From: Dirofilaria immitis
Lineage: Eukaryota > Nematoda > Chromadorea > Rhabditida > Onchocercidae
Assembly (NCBI GenBank): GCA_024305405.1
Contig: JAKNDB010000067.1
Span: forward strand, 762,001-826,000
Direction of reading: 5' to 3'
Length of the DNA: 64,000 bases
Shown: positions 52,780 through 64,000 of the stretch, piece by piece
Position numbering within the stretch: the stretch's first letter is position 1
Layout of the letters: each line of letters starts with the position of its first letter
Translations under genes and position numbers: made by a program
Notes under the pieces: generated by a model
The model's input: only the letters and a program-made list of their open reading frames with translations
Databases searched by the model: none
What the model was told of the DNA's origin: nothing

Positions 52780-55700
52780 AAAGCAAAATGAATTGTTTTT
52801 AATGTTGCTTTTTTACAGGTAAGCGGAACGATGGATTGATCATTATCATTGTTCTATCGTCCGCAGGACATCTTTATATAGAGGAAGTGGAAAAAGCTAG
52901 ACGTGCTGATGGAGCTTCTTATTTTATGACAACAACACTTCAGTTACCTACAACATCTAATGCTATCTCTATGCATTATTCTACAGAAATTCGATTTTTA
53001 TTCGTTTCTATGGAAAGTGAGTTCTGCTTCCTGGATGAAAATCCTTTGTTAAAATATGCTTCTATATAACTTTATTGTCAATCACTAATCTTTTTCTTAA
53101 TCTATTTTTTTGTCATTATGTTTTTTTTTTCTTTTTTAAAATTCAGTTGAAAACGTTTTCCTTTAATAAACTTTATTTTAGATAAAACTTATGTATTACA
53201 TTTCAATGGTACAGAATTCGAAGAAGCCAAAAGTCTTCCATTTGATTTTCCGCTAACGAATTGGTGTGAATGTGCCGGAGTCTTTGCAGCCCTCTCGCAT
53301 CCATCATGTACCTCTGCTGTTTTTCTCTATCCATATGGCAATACTGTATATACACAGACAAAGACACTAACTGATCCTGTAACAGCGCAGTGCATGTTGC
53401 TTGGGTCAGATTACGTATCTCAACTTCTTATTCAAATTTTAGCAAATCAAAATCTGCAGCTTTTTCGAAGGTTATTTTATTACCTCTTCAATCGAAGATT
53501 GCTTAGATGTGAAATATAATGTTGTTCTTGTTATGGAATTAAAACGCAGTTGCATACTGAGGACTTTGTTGAACATATATTTTAATTTCTCCAAAAAATA
53601 TCCAGAATTTTTAGACGAGCAAAAATACCTGTGCAGGCATTAAAATCGTAAGCATTATCAACTTTTCCATGCTTTGAAGTAATCGCGCATTTTACTAATG
53701 TTTTTAACGTAATAATAGTAAAAATTGACGGTTTCGTTTTTGCAATATTTTTATTTACTATTCTTCTGGAAAAATTCAATGAAATAGGAATTTCAGTTCT
53801 TGGTTAATGGAACCAGATTTCTGGGTAAAAGATGTGGAACGTTCAATGTTGGAAACAGAAATAAGACCATTCACTGTTGTGGAGGACGACATACCAGAAC
53901 CAGATATGGTCACAGTATTTGAACAGTGTCGTCCGATCCAAAAATTAGAATTTTACAGCAAGACACTTGAGCACATTTATGATACTGTCGAATTAACAAA
54001 AAGGATTACCTCTTCAGGAATGAGCGTTGTTTGCTTGAAAGTACGTTCTATTATACCATTCTTCCTTTCTTCCTTTTTCCCGATGTATTTTCTTATGAGA
54101 CGAGCAGAAGCAAAAGTAAATTTTCGAAGACATATTTTAAAAAGCTAAATTTTTAATCCAGTTAAATTTGTCTATCTAATATTTAATCTCTTTTGCAAAG
54201 TGAGGCGTCTCAGTGAAAGAAGATTTGATTGAGTAGGAGTATAAGATCTTTCTTTTTTTTCTGCAGAATTTTAAATTTTAGCAAAAAGAGTTTGAAATTG
54301 TGGTGAAGAACCTAGACTGGAACTGCATCATCTGTGCATTACGCATTGAAGTCACACCGGATAAGTGTCCAACGAGTGTTACGGTATTTGGCGAAAAAAT
54401 CAACTTACAAACAAAGACATCGCGGATATTCGATATACGGTTGTCTCGAAAACAATCCATCAATTGGTAATTTTAAATTGCTGTTTCATATTCATGCTTT
54501 TGGTTCTCTTAAATGGCACAATGTCTGACACGCAGACAAAACTGTAGATCTTATCACTTCCAAATTTCAAAATTGATATAATTTTTTGCTTCTTTTATAG
54601 TCAATAATATGTTAGTTCTTAGTATAGCATATATTTCAAATATTTCCGCAAAGGTTCCCGGAAACAAGTTTCCAGTTTAATCTAGTCTTCATGCTTACTC
54701 GAAAGGGAGTTGATGACAACCGAAGTATAAGTAGGGATGGAAAATATTTCCAGAAATTTTAAACAGATTTAAAAAACCATACCGTTTATCTTTAGGAGTA
54801 ATCCAATGCTTAATCATTTTAAACTGTTAGTTTAACGAAGAATTATAGTCCTTATCTCTGTCATCCATATATTGGTAAGGAATAACTATGATACCTTCTC
54901 AGAAGCTCCTAATAGCCGGTTGTACTAAATTAAATTGATAAACGTCCATTTGAGCATTATTTTGTTTGGTTTTCTCTTTATACCTCTGATATGGCAAATT
55001 CTGTAACTTTAAATATTGGTTATTTTTATTACTGTGCGATCACATTGCAACGATAATTAAGCATTTTGACTTTCATTCTTTATTTGTGCGATTATATTTT
55101 TGCAGCAACAATGAAGTGATGTTGAATTTCACTTGTAATAATATACCTGCACAAATTTGGTCGATTAAGGTAAATTCTTTTCACCCATTTTAATTGAAGA
55201 TTTGATTTATGCAACATTTCAATGAATAATTTCAAATTCGATTGAATTTTTCATCCGTGTACATATATTGCCAGGATTTTTAGGTTTTCGGGAAAACAAA
55301 AAAGATTTTGGTTTTCCTACGGCTTCATACCGTTTTGATCAAATTATTACTCTCCCCGAACAACTGCTTGCTTCATTTATCTCTACGTGCTGCAGATTGC
55401 ATTCTTGCAGCAAGCGGAAGGTTGTTTTTCCTTCAGTTGCACTCTTTAATGAAAATAAAGACATGTAATGCGTTTATATAGCTATGTATATTTTCTAAAT
55501 GAATTCAGAAATTTTTAGTTTCTTGTTGATTTTGAAGATGCATATAGATTTTTTATTTTCTTATTTTCACAGCCTCAAAAATATAACTATATATTTTACA
55601 ATTTTATAATGTTTTATTTCAGCGAATGGATTGGCTTATACCACTTGCACTTAGATTTACAGCTCCGGACTTCGAACATGTCACCGTGAGTCATCGAGCA

Positions 55701-58700
55701 TTAATTTTGTTGAGACAGTTGTCATCTACGACTTCATCATTTTTCGAACAAAAGGTTACTGAAATAATTTAAAGCTAAAATGCTTATTTAGTTAATATCT
55801 TTGGAAATATGAGTCTAACCAGATTGCAATGAATTCGCAATCGTCAGCCTGTAGTTGGGTGTAAAATAGTCTATTAGACATCAAAATATTATTAATGTCA
55901 TTATTTCAAGGGGAATGAATATGATCGAAAAAATCAGTCTTTTTACGAGTATAAGGATTTCAATACTTGTAAAGTATGATGGCGTTATTAGCAATCCCTT
56001 ACCGCTTTTCTGCATTCCAGGACACGACTTTATTTTCATCGCTGATAAACCATCGAAACACTGGAACCTTGCAGCTGTCACTTTTCAACGCTTTTGCTGT
56101 TCAGCTGAAAGTGATAGCTTTGCATCGTGTGACTTCTTTTCACCGATTAATTAAGAAGTGTTAGTTTTGTTCCTTGAATTTTTTCGTTCAGCAGATAATC
56201 GATAAAAAAAGAAATGAAATAGAAATCAATCGGGTTAAGCGTGCAAAGCTTCAAGTATTATGTTTTACTAATTAGTTATTTAATACTGCAATTTTATCTG
56301 GTATTAAACATGGCAGAACTTTAATTATTGTATAAATTAAACCAGAAAAAGTTATTCCTTAGCGAACATCGAACTGAATAACAAAAGGAAGCAATCAATT
56401 AACATATATGAATCTATAATTTAAGTCAATTTCTATTTTTTAATTCAACCTATAATCTATCTGGATTTGTAATGATTATTTCATAAAGAAAAATTGATTA
56501 TTTCATAACGAAAAATTTGATTATTTCATATCGAAAAATTGTACAAATAGTTGATTCGATATTCAGAAGAATTGCGGAAAATAGTTAAATTATTTAAGGC
56601 TGATGTTTAAAAATAATAATGAAGGGTGAATTATAAAAGTTACAGTTTTGAAACATCTCACGAAGCAACTTGATGGATGGAGAAGGTTGCAATAAAAACT
56701 TATTTTTATGCGTAATTAAAGTTTATGTATTCATTATAAACAAATATGGAGTATCAAATCGATTAAGAAATATTGGTGTAGGAAGTACTGAAGTGTTTTT
56801 CAGAAATATTGAGCGTGGATTAAAAATTTTGGAAAATACAATAAAAGAAATTGGAGGATTAAAAATTTAATTTGATTAAAATAGAGAAAACAGCAAAAAT
56901 AAAAAGGTAAAAATGATTAATTTAGATTTCGGTGATATACTCCTTTCTTGAAAATGTGTGTCGACTTCGTTTTCTCCAGTGATTTTGCTGCGGATGCAGT
57001 GTTGGAGGTGCTCCTAATATCCGCTTTCATGTATCTAGCTGTAAATTCAGAAAATTCGGCAGAAATAACGCGACTTATCTTGGAAATACTATTTTCAGAT
57101 GTTGGTTTCGAAAGTTTTTAATTATTTTGCTGTTTCGAAACGCTGTAAACTTTTGTTGAAATTTGGAGAATTTTTCCAGTTTTTAGATTTTTCTTAATAT
57201 TTTGTATTTGATTCTCAGTCATTGTTGTCTGAAAGTAGTAGTCGCATTTCGTATTTGTTGATCCAGAAATTGTCTTATTGTCTTAAATTGTCTTAGATTT
57301 TAAAAATTTTTCAATTTCAGAACATAGTCATTGCCCATCGTTGCAAATGTTTGATGTCAGCTATAGTTTCGAATTACTGCGTTGCAAGTGTACAAAATCA
57401 CAGTAATTTGTTTACGTTCATCGGTGCTCTTACGCCTCCAACTTTAACGGACAAAAACACGATTTCCGCAGAGGGACTGCATATGGGTGTTGGAACTCAA
57501 AGTGCACATGGTGGCTTCAGGCCAGCGATTATTCATGAACTTGAAAATCAAATAAACAAGGAGAGAGGCATTCCTGTTCCGTTCAAGTCTTCATCGGATT
57601 TGGAAGATTTTAATAGAAGTAAATTTCTTCTCATCTTTTAGTTTTCAAAACTAGATTAGCTTTTTAATTTTCAAGTTATCTGACCTTTTTTCTTATTTTA
57701 TTTAACTATAATGATAGGATCGGTACACATTAAGATACGATATTCTTTTACAAAGCTTCCAATTAGTTGTAAAGTCATTGTCGCGTGTTAATTCATTGTG
57801 ATTAATGATATATTTTTTGAATATTAACATGCACTGTGTTTAAAAATGTGAGCTTTCATTGAACGATGATTCTAAGATCACTTTGTTCGTTTAGTTTTTA
57901 ATGCAGTATATTGTGTACTATCAGAAAATTCATGCAATATTTTTCTTTAGATATAAATAAATAAGAACAGTTTACGGCTTCACTACGAGGCCAAATTTCA
58001 TCATTTGTAACATGTTTTGATGTATATTAAATTCATCCGACCTAAATTTTTGGATGTTTACTAAATTTCCGCAAACAATTTTAAACATTTGAATTTGTGT
58101 TTCCGTTCGCATTTCAAGAAATATATGTTCCTATTTATCCAGAAATGGCCTGGATCGGACAGTTGTTGTTAGCTTTTGTTTCCCGACTCGATATTTGTAA
58201 TTGTGATGGTGTACGTTGTTTGGCACCAGCTCAGACAATACTCTTTTAATGGGTCAGCACGCACCAGATCAGCTAACCGATATTGTAAGTTCATTTCGGA
58301 GTCTCAAAATTTTAGGTATGGAATTATTTCCGAAATCTCCAATATGCCAACTGATGAGGTTTCAGATCGATTATTTAATAAATGGACTGGACTTCAGTAA
58401 AGTGCAGATAGAAAGAACGGTAAAAGCAGAACGTGATCAAGTTATTTTACGTCTAATATATGTTATTCTTGTTCAATGTACATCGCATAATTGGTCATCT
58501 AGCAATAGCAGGAAGCTAATCGAAGAAAGGCTGCATCATGTTGCAATATCAAAAAGTGAAGAAGTCAGTTTTTAAGAGAATTGCAAGAGATAATGCTTTT
58601 TATTTAGGACTATCATATATTGAAATGGAATAATGATATGCCAATAACAAAATTTTCGCATATTTTAGTGGTAATAAGAAATATTTTGATTTAGAAATGT

Positions 58701-61700
58701 TGAGAAATTTTCGGCTTCGAAAATATCAACAGTAATTCAAAATTCATTTTGTACGTGTTTTGTTGACAGATGTAAGTAAATTTATTCCATGATTTTAAAA
58801 TCCTATCTTGCAGCTTACTGCAATATTGAGTGCCGCTAATGTGACAGCAGTCGCAGCCGCTGGTAGCGTCGATGATGGAGACGATGTAGAAGCTGGCGGG
58901 GAATCCGATCTGGAGCAGATGGAAGGTACAGAACTTGCAGGTGATATATCATCATCCAGTCGTGATGCAACACCGCAGCAAGACGATACTGACGTGACGA
59001 CAATAAATGTTATTTCCCAAGCAGAGAGTACAACACATGAAGATGGTTCTATAATCCCCGAGCCGCAGATTGATTTGGCTGTGAAAGTTGCACACATTTT
59101 AGTAAGTCGTAATAAGTTTTTAAAAAAGAGTAACTTATGTAGAAATTTCTCTTTATTGGTTTGGTCACTATTCATTCATTGGTTTTGCCATAAATTTTGA
59201 GCTTTGAACTAATACACCGAGAATTGTTGATTTGAGCTGAAGAGAGGAAATTAGAATAAAAGGTACATAAAAACTGCTTCTCTGAAACTTCAAGAATTAT
59301 TGACTGTAAAATTAATTCCAAAACATCTTTCTCTCAGTTAGTTCTAAAGCATCTTTTATTTTCAGAGATTTAAATTTAAATGATTCAGGTATCTTCAGGA
59401 GCGCTTAATTATTGTTATGTTCTTTTGCAATCTTTGAAGACAGAGTACATCAAACAAACACAGTCTTCCGAACAAGATATCCAGAAACTTTCCTCTATTC
59501 CACCAGAATTACAACCAGATCTTGCACCGTTATTCAACTCTCGTGTGTTGAATATTAATCCAGGCAATGTCTTCTCAATATATACAACACTACTTGTTGA
59601 AATAGCACTTCGATTGCCGTATCAGGTAAAGGTTTTATGTATCTATCAGAGGGTTTTTATGTATCTATCATAAGTTTCTGCTCATTGAATCTGGACTGTT
59701 ATTTTGAATTTTTAGTGACATGTTTGATCTTGAGGCAAAATGAAACTTGAAATGAATTAGATTTTATTGTTCTCTAATAGCTATTATAAGTATAGTCAGC
59801 CTAGTTTTTGATATGTCTTGTTTCACTTTTTTAAATCGGTTTGTTATTCTTGGTTAAATAACGATGATCATATTGATTTAAGAGTCAAACTGTATACCTT
59901 ACAAAGAATCAGATAAAATAGAGCTATTTAGATAGTAGGTTTTTCCAGAATATTTATAATGGTTTCAATTTTTTCATATGTCGAGGAACATATTATGGGA
60001 ATCGCAGCAACGCTGAAATTGTTTCATCCTGTTATCTTTTATCACCTGAAATAAATTTAACATACAAAATGACAAAGTTTAATCCATTGAAATATTTTGA
60101 ACTTTAATTTTTCTTAGGATTAAACATACATTCTCTCAACTTAATTCCTCTTTGAATTTACATTGCAGAAGTTGGTTAAATAACTGTGATAAGGAAGTGG
60201 TTTAATTTCAATTTATTTTTAGCTCAAAAAAATTTTGGGTGATGAGTTGCTGTTGAACAACAGGTGGGAGAATCTTTTATGTGATTACATTACTCAAGAA
60301 CCATCAACAATGCGCAGACTTGCTCGGAAACTACTCCTATTAATGTGTGGTTCCGATACGGTAGGTTGATTTAGTGCATTTCTGTATGCCATTTCAACAT
60401 ATTTCATTTCGGAAACTATTTTCTGTTTCACTTCACTTTCTTACAAAAAAGGAAAAAAAAGAATTAATTGCTCTCCTTCTAAGAATTGTTTCTAAATAAT
60501 AAAATAAATCCATAATTTACTGCTAGAATTAGTTGATTGCATCGATTTATATCATTATTCACAATGTGCAGTTTTAAGTAGAGAAGTACATACTTAATCT
60601 GCAGTTTTTTTAGATGAAGTACCGACAAGTCCGTGATGAGCATATTATTCATGATTTACTGGCCAATTTGAAGAAGCGCTTAAAAGGCCGTTCAAGTTTG
60701 GAATATTTTGAATTAAGCGACATTGTTGGCCGTCTCAATGGAGTCGCAGTGGTTTCTGAAAGGCGCTGTATCGTTTGGCAGAAAATATGTTTAAAGGAAG
60801 TGAGCCTTCTGTCACTTGCTTATTAAACTTAGATTTCATTTGAATGAAATTAAAAATTGCGATATTTCTTTTTAGTTGCCATGGTTGATGGAATTAGCAT
60901 GCATGATGCCTGATGTTGCATGCGATGCTGTTCTTAATCTCATTTTGTTGGCTATCCGAACATCCGAAAATTCCGATGACGAATTACTGTGTTGTTCATT
61001 GGTCAATATACTGTTAGGCAAGCAAAACCATTTATATTGTTCAAAAGACTGATTGCAAGGTATTTTTTACTAACACTTGGAATGAAAATATTTTTGATTT
61101 TTTGGCTGAATAGTTTATTAGGAATAATTTTTACTTTGTAAAATGGATATTTTTTTCGAATTACTATTGAGAAGCAATATCCGAAAAATTATTTTCAAAA
61201 ACAAAGCTTTGCCAGGCAGCGCTTAAATATATATTAAATGGAGTAGTTGCTAAACAACATCTCTGGTTTTCATCATTCTAGCATTGAGGAATCGTGCTAA
61301 GTACAAAAATTTTATTTTGAAGAAAAGCGAAATTCTAAATTGATTTTGTAGAATTTGTTTTCACTATAGGTTTCTCCTGGGCGAAAATGAAGAAAGGCGT
61401 TGGACATTGCACGCGATTTTACGTGCTACGCTACAACTTGCATCACGGCCCAATCAATTGCAATTGATTAATCATTTATACAGACATACTTGGCCTCATG
61501 CGCAAGAAATGGGTAATCGAGCTGCGCAGCTAGTAGATCTTTTGTCTTGTTATTTACCTCGGTTCTTATCAAAGTTAGTTCCATCATTTTTAGTCCTATG
61601 GCTCATAAAACTTCTAGAATAATATTATTTTGCCGAAATGTTTAATTAAGACATTTAAAATTGGAATTGAAAGACTTTTTCATGTTTAAAAGTTTTATTA

Positions 61701-64000
61701 TGTTCGAGGTTCCTACTATTTACTGACCTAATCCCTGAAAACAAATTTTCAGATTTAATTTTTAATAAAATCAAAACATATACTGAGGATGGATATAGCT
61801 TCTTTCATAATTTCATTCTCACTTCTAACTTCTTTTTGAGAGATGAACTGATTACGGTTTATAAAGAAGCCGTATCAACAATCAATAGTGCGCTATATAC
61901 GTTAGAAAAAAGTCGAAGTTCAGTTCTTTTTGAAAAATTATGTGAATTTATCGGTCAGTTTTCGAGCTGTTTTATTATCATTTTATTTATTTACACTTTG
62001 ATTCTTTATTATTACTTTATTTATTAGCACTCTAGTTCTATTTCGTTTCATCATATCTATCGTGTACTTCTTGAAACGTTAAATTCTATAATGCTATTTT
62101 CAATGAAATCAATATAATGAATGATTGCAGTATTCTAAATATTAAATCATAAGGTATCGAAAGACACTTTCTTTTAAAAATTAATCGATATTGTTCATGA
62201 AACTTTTAGTAATAAATATTGAATTCATGGAGAATGTAAGGGAGAGGTGCATAATAATAAGAAGTTATGGAAATTTTAAAATAAGATCCTAGTACCTCTA
62301 ATCGCACATTTTAAGGTGTTAAATTTTAGGATCACCAGATATTTCTGTATTAAATAAATCTCCATGTCTAATATGTTCTGATTTGGATCATCCAATGGAA
62401 CAGTTGAAATTGTCATCAATTAAGTTGGATTCTCGTTTCACTACATCGGCACAAATGATCAAACTAATGGGTCATTTTGAAGTATGCATGATATGTTGTA
62501 TGACAGCTTGTTATATTTAAAAGGATTTGAAAGAATATTTTTAAACAAAAGAGCATAAATAATTACAAAACTAAGTCATAGGTATCACGGATCATCATAC
62601 GTTTGAGTGAAATTAAACGATCGAAGATGGTGAAACGATTTAAATTTTATTACTGCAATAAAATACTTGAATCAGCTGTTGATCTCAAAAATCGACCTGA
62701 ACTTTGGGAAAAAGCAGCTGATGTTAAGGTTATATTTATCTCTTTTATATAGTTTTAAAACTAAATTATGTATAAAACTCCGATAACATTTGAAATATAA
62801 GGAATCAATGTGGAACGAGATTGAATTATGTAAGAAATGGCTTGATACTCATCTTCTAAAAATAAATACTATTTTTTTAAAACATACTTTAAAGTATTAC
62901 TCTCCTTTGTTATAGAATGTCAGAGCGGTTCTGATCCTTCTTTTTTTTTATTTGTAAAGTCCTCGATGTACATTCTAGCAAAAATAGGCATTAATTTTTT
63001 TACTTCTTGCATGAAAAGCATATCTACAGATAAACCAAGGAGACACTGAAATTGATGTACAACTTCCAATCCCAGTTGTTACTTGTAATGTTATTTTGGA
63101 AATGGCCGAGTTTTATGATACGAATACAGCTGGGGCTGCAGATGCGCCAGAATTCGTGCACTGCCCACGGTGTTCTACATCAGTAGCACCAAATCCAGGA
63201 ATATGCTCAAACTGTGGTGAAAATGTGTTTCAATGCGTGAAATGTCGAGCAATCAACTACGATGAGAAGGTTTCCTGTTCATTTTATTAATCTTCAAGTC
63301 TTTTTGAATTGCTTCGATTTTAACTGAAAAGTAGTGACTTCATATAGCGATAATTTGTCATGGAGCTGATCTCAGTACTGATGATTGGATCTGGGTTGCC
63401 AATATTCTTTTCTTTTTATTGATTTGTTTCTTTTAGATAGCGTAGTTATCCATTGTGTATGCATTTTCTTTCATTTAGGAACCATTTTTGTGCAATTCTT
63501 GCGGTTTTTGCAAATATGCTCGCCTAGAAGCTGTACTCGTTGGCCGTTCATTACCTTCGGTACAGGCAGTAGAGGACGACAATGATCGGAAAATGGTGAG
63601 ATATTCTTCTGAGTCTTCATCTTTCTGGGAGAGCATTGTGTTTTTTTTACCTGAGTTATGTGTTTATTTATTAAGTTCTAGGTTCAGAATACCTAAATAC
63701 TAAGTACTAAATGTACTTTAAGAACATCCTTCTTTCTTGAATAGTAAGCATAATAATTAAGTGTGATATGCATTCCGCTGACTGACACCTTGATTTTCTG
63801 AGAGCCCTTTTACTTTTTATTAATCTTTTTAGACTTCTTTTAGATCTAAACTGATTTCAGATCTTGAGTATTAACAAATAATAATAACTCTTTTTTATAA
63901 GATAAAAAAATTTTTTATCTTTTTTATAAGATAGAAATTTTTTCAGACATGTGTTCTTATGGAAACTTTGTTGAACGACATCGAATCGACACGTTGTCAT
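40902..64000 (+). CDS. UBR4: UBR4/p600 E3 ubiquitin ligase, 5' part (runs off the window)
   Basis: Giant N-recognin of the UBR4/p600/Pushover family, roughly 5000 residues in animals. It binds N-degrons through a UBR box and builds ubiquitin chains through a C-terminal module that lies beyond this window. The start is [20 protein letters not shown] (first exon 40902-41073), followed by dozens of short exons encoding an armadillo-like helical solenoid. Landmarks in order are the UBR box (49799-50491), a beta-propeller-like segment (about 51870-53470), an acidic linker near 58810-59100, the conserved ALRLPYQ (59580-59620), [12 protein letters not shown] (60310), [10 protein letters not shown] (60614), [11 protein letters not shown] (61510), [20 protein letters not shown] (62430) and a CxxC-rich segment (63030-63595). 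The last exon, from 63947, reads [18 protein letters not shown] and continues off the edge. About two-thirds of the protein appears to be present. One-base frame breaks occur at about 43231-43237 and 50301-50306. Confidence 0.92.
49799..50491 (+). other. UBR4: UBR box (zinc-binding N-degron domain) of UBR4
   Basis: Two exons (49799-49974 and 50288-50491) encode [37 protein letters not shown] and, after the intron, [17 protein letters not shown]. The Cys/His pattern is that of a UBR-type zinc finger. The second exon needs one extra T in the T6 run at 50301-50306 to read CDCGAKG in frame. This segment is the most diagnostic identifier of the gene. Confidence 0.92.
51874..53475 (+). other. UBR4: Beta-propeller-like region of UBR4
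   Basis: Exons near 51874-52050, 52509-52655, 52819-53020 and 53180-53475 encode strand-rich sequence with [50 protein letters not shown] and [18 protein letters not shown]. It corresponds to the DYLAVCGLKDC / FVKIYDL / IIVIMSSAGYIY segment of animal UBR4 that follows the UBR box. Order and spacing agree with the family. Confidence 0.8.
52747..52776. repeat. (TA)n microsatellite
   Basis: About 14 TA units in a UBR4 intron, just upstream of the exon that begins at about 52819. Confidence 0.9.
56473..56540. repeat. About 22-bp tandem repeat, three copies
   Basis: Three copies of TGATTATTTCATAAMGAAAA or a close variant, in a long UBR4 intron. Confidence 0.8.
63030..63595 (+). other. UBR4: Conserved CxxC-rich segment of UBR4
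   Basis: Exons 63030-63269 and 63479-63595 encode [19 protein letters not shown] followed by [32 protein letters not shown] and [20 protein letters not shown]. The many CxxC pairs are near-identical to the same block in vertebrate UBR4, so both orthology and reading frame are secure here. Confidence 0.93.

Noticed and set aside
1..64000. Endosymbiont (Wolbachia) or bacterial insertions
   Set aside because: I saw no GC shift, intronless bacterial-type frame or ribosome-binding pattern. Short fragments could still be missed by eye.

Overview
The window is eukaryotic nuclear DNA from an AT-rich nematode genome. The case rests on seven intron-rich protein genes, splice acceptors of the nematode form TTTTCAG, compact gene spacing, and TTTTCAG-like sites just upstream of start codons that look like spliced-leader trans-splicing acceptors. 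The low GC and introns longer than in Caenorhabditis suggest a spirurid or filarial worm; this is inference. I see no bacterial operon, CRISPR array, rRNA or tRNA.

Layout, left to right. A CC2D1/Lgd-type protein with DM14 repeats and a C2 domain lies on the minus strand (2556-8846). A Fes/Fer-like SH2 plus tyrosine-kinase gene follows on the minus strand (10143-12609). A three-exon gene for a small cysteine-rich Ly6/ET-like protein lies on the plus strand (14837-16060). An OTUD7/Cezanne-type deubiquitinase, with an OTU domain and an A20 zinc finger split between two exons, lies on the minus strand (about 18421-23423). It is divergent from the exocyst subunit Sec5/EXOC2 on the plus strand (24216-31651). 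Sec5 converges on MGAT5/GLY-2, a Golgi N-acetylglucosaminyltransferase on the minus strand (33155-38971). MGAT5 is divergent from a giant UBR4/p600 E3 ubiquitin-ligase gene on the plus strand (40902 to beyond 64000, 3' part missing). Intergenic stretches carry short tandem repeats: a 21-bp minisatellite and an ATT tract lie upstream of UBR4, with duplications near 700, 14.6 kb, 20.0 kb and 56.5 kb.

The genes are mostly conserved housekeeping genes touching three systems: membrane traffic and glycosylation (Lgd/ESCRT, exocyst, MGAT5), ubiquitin control (OTUD7, UBR4) and signalling (SH2 kinase). They do not form one pathway.

A pattern runs across the window. Six of the seven genes show single-base frame breaks inside conserved exons, nearly all repaired by adding one base to a homopolymer run. 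This points to assembly error rather than decay. One in-frame stop in Sec5 is a substitution and is not explained that way. I found no convincing undescribed system. The most novel-looking items are the small secreted cysteine-rich gene, the odd SH2 motif and activation loop of the kinase, a possible 26-nt intron in OTUD7, and a hairpin between MGAT5 and UBR4.
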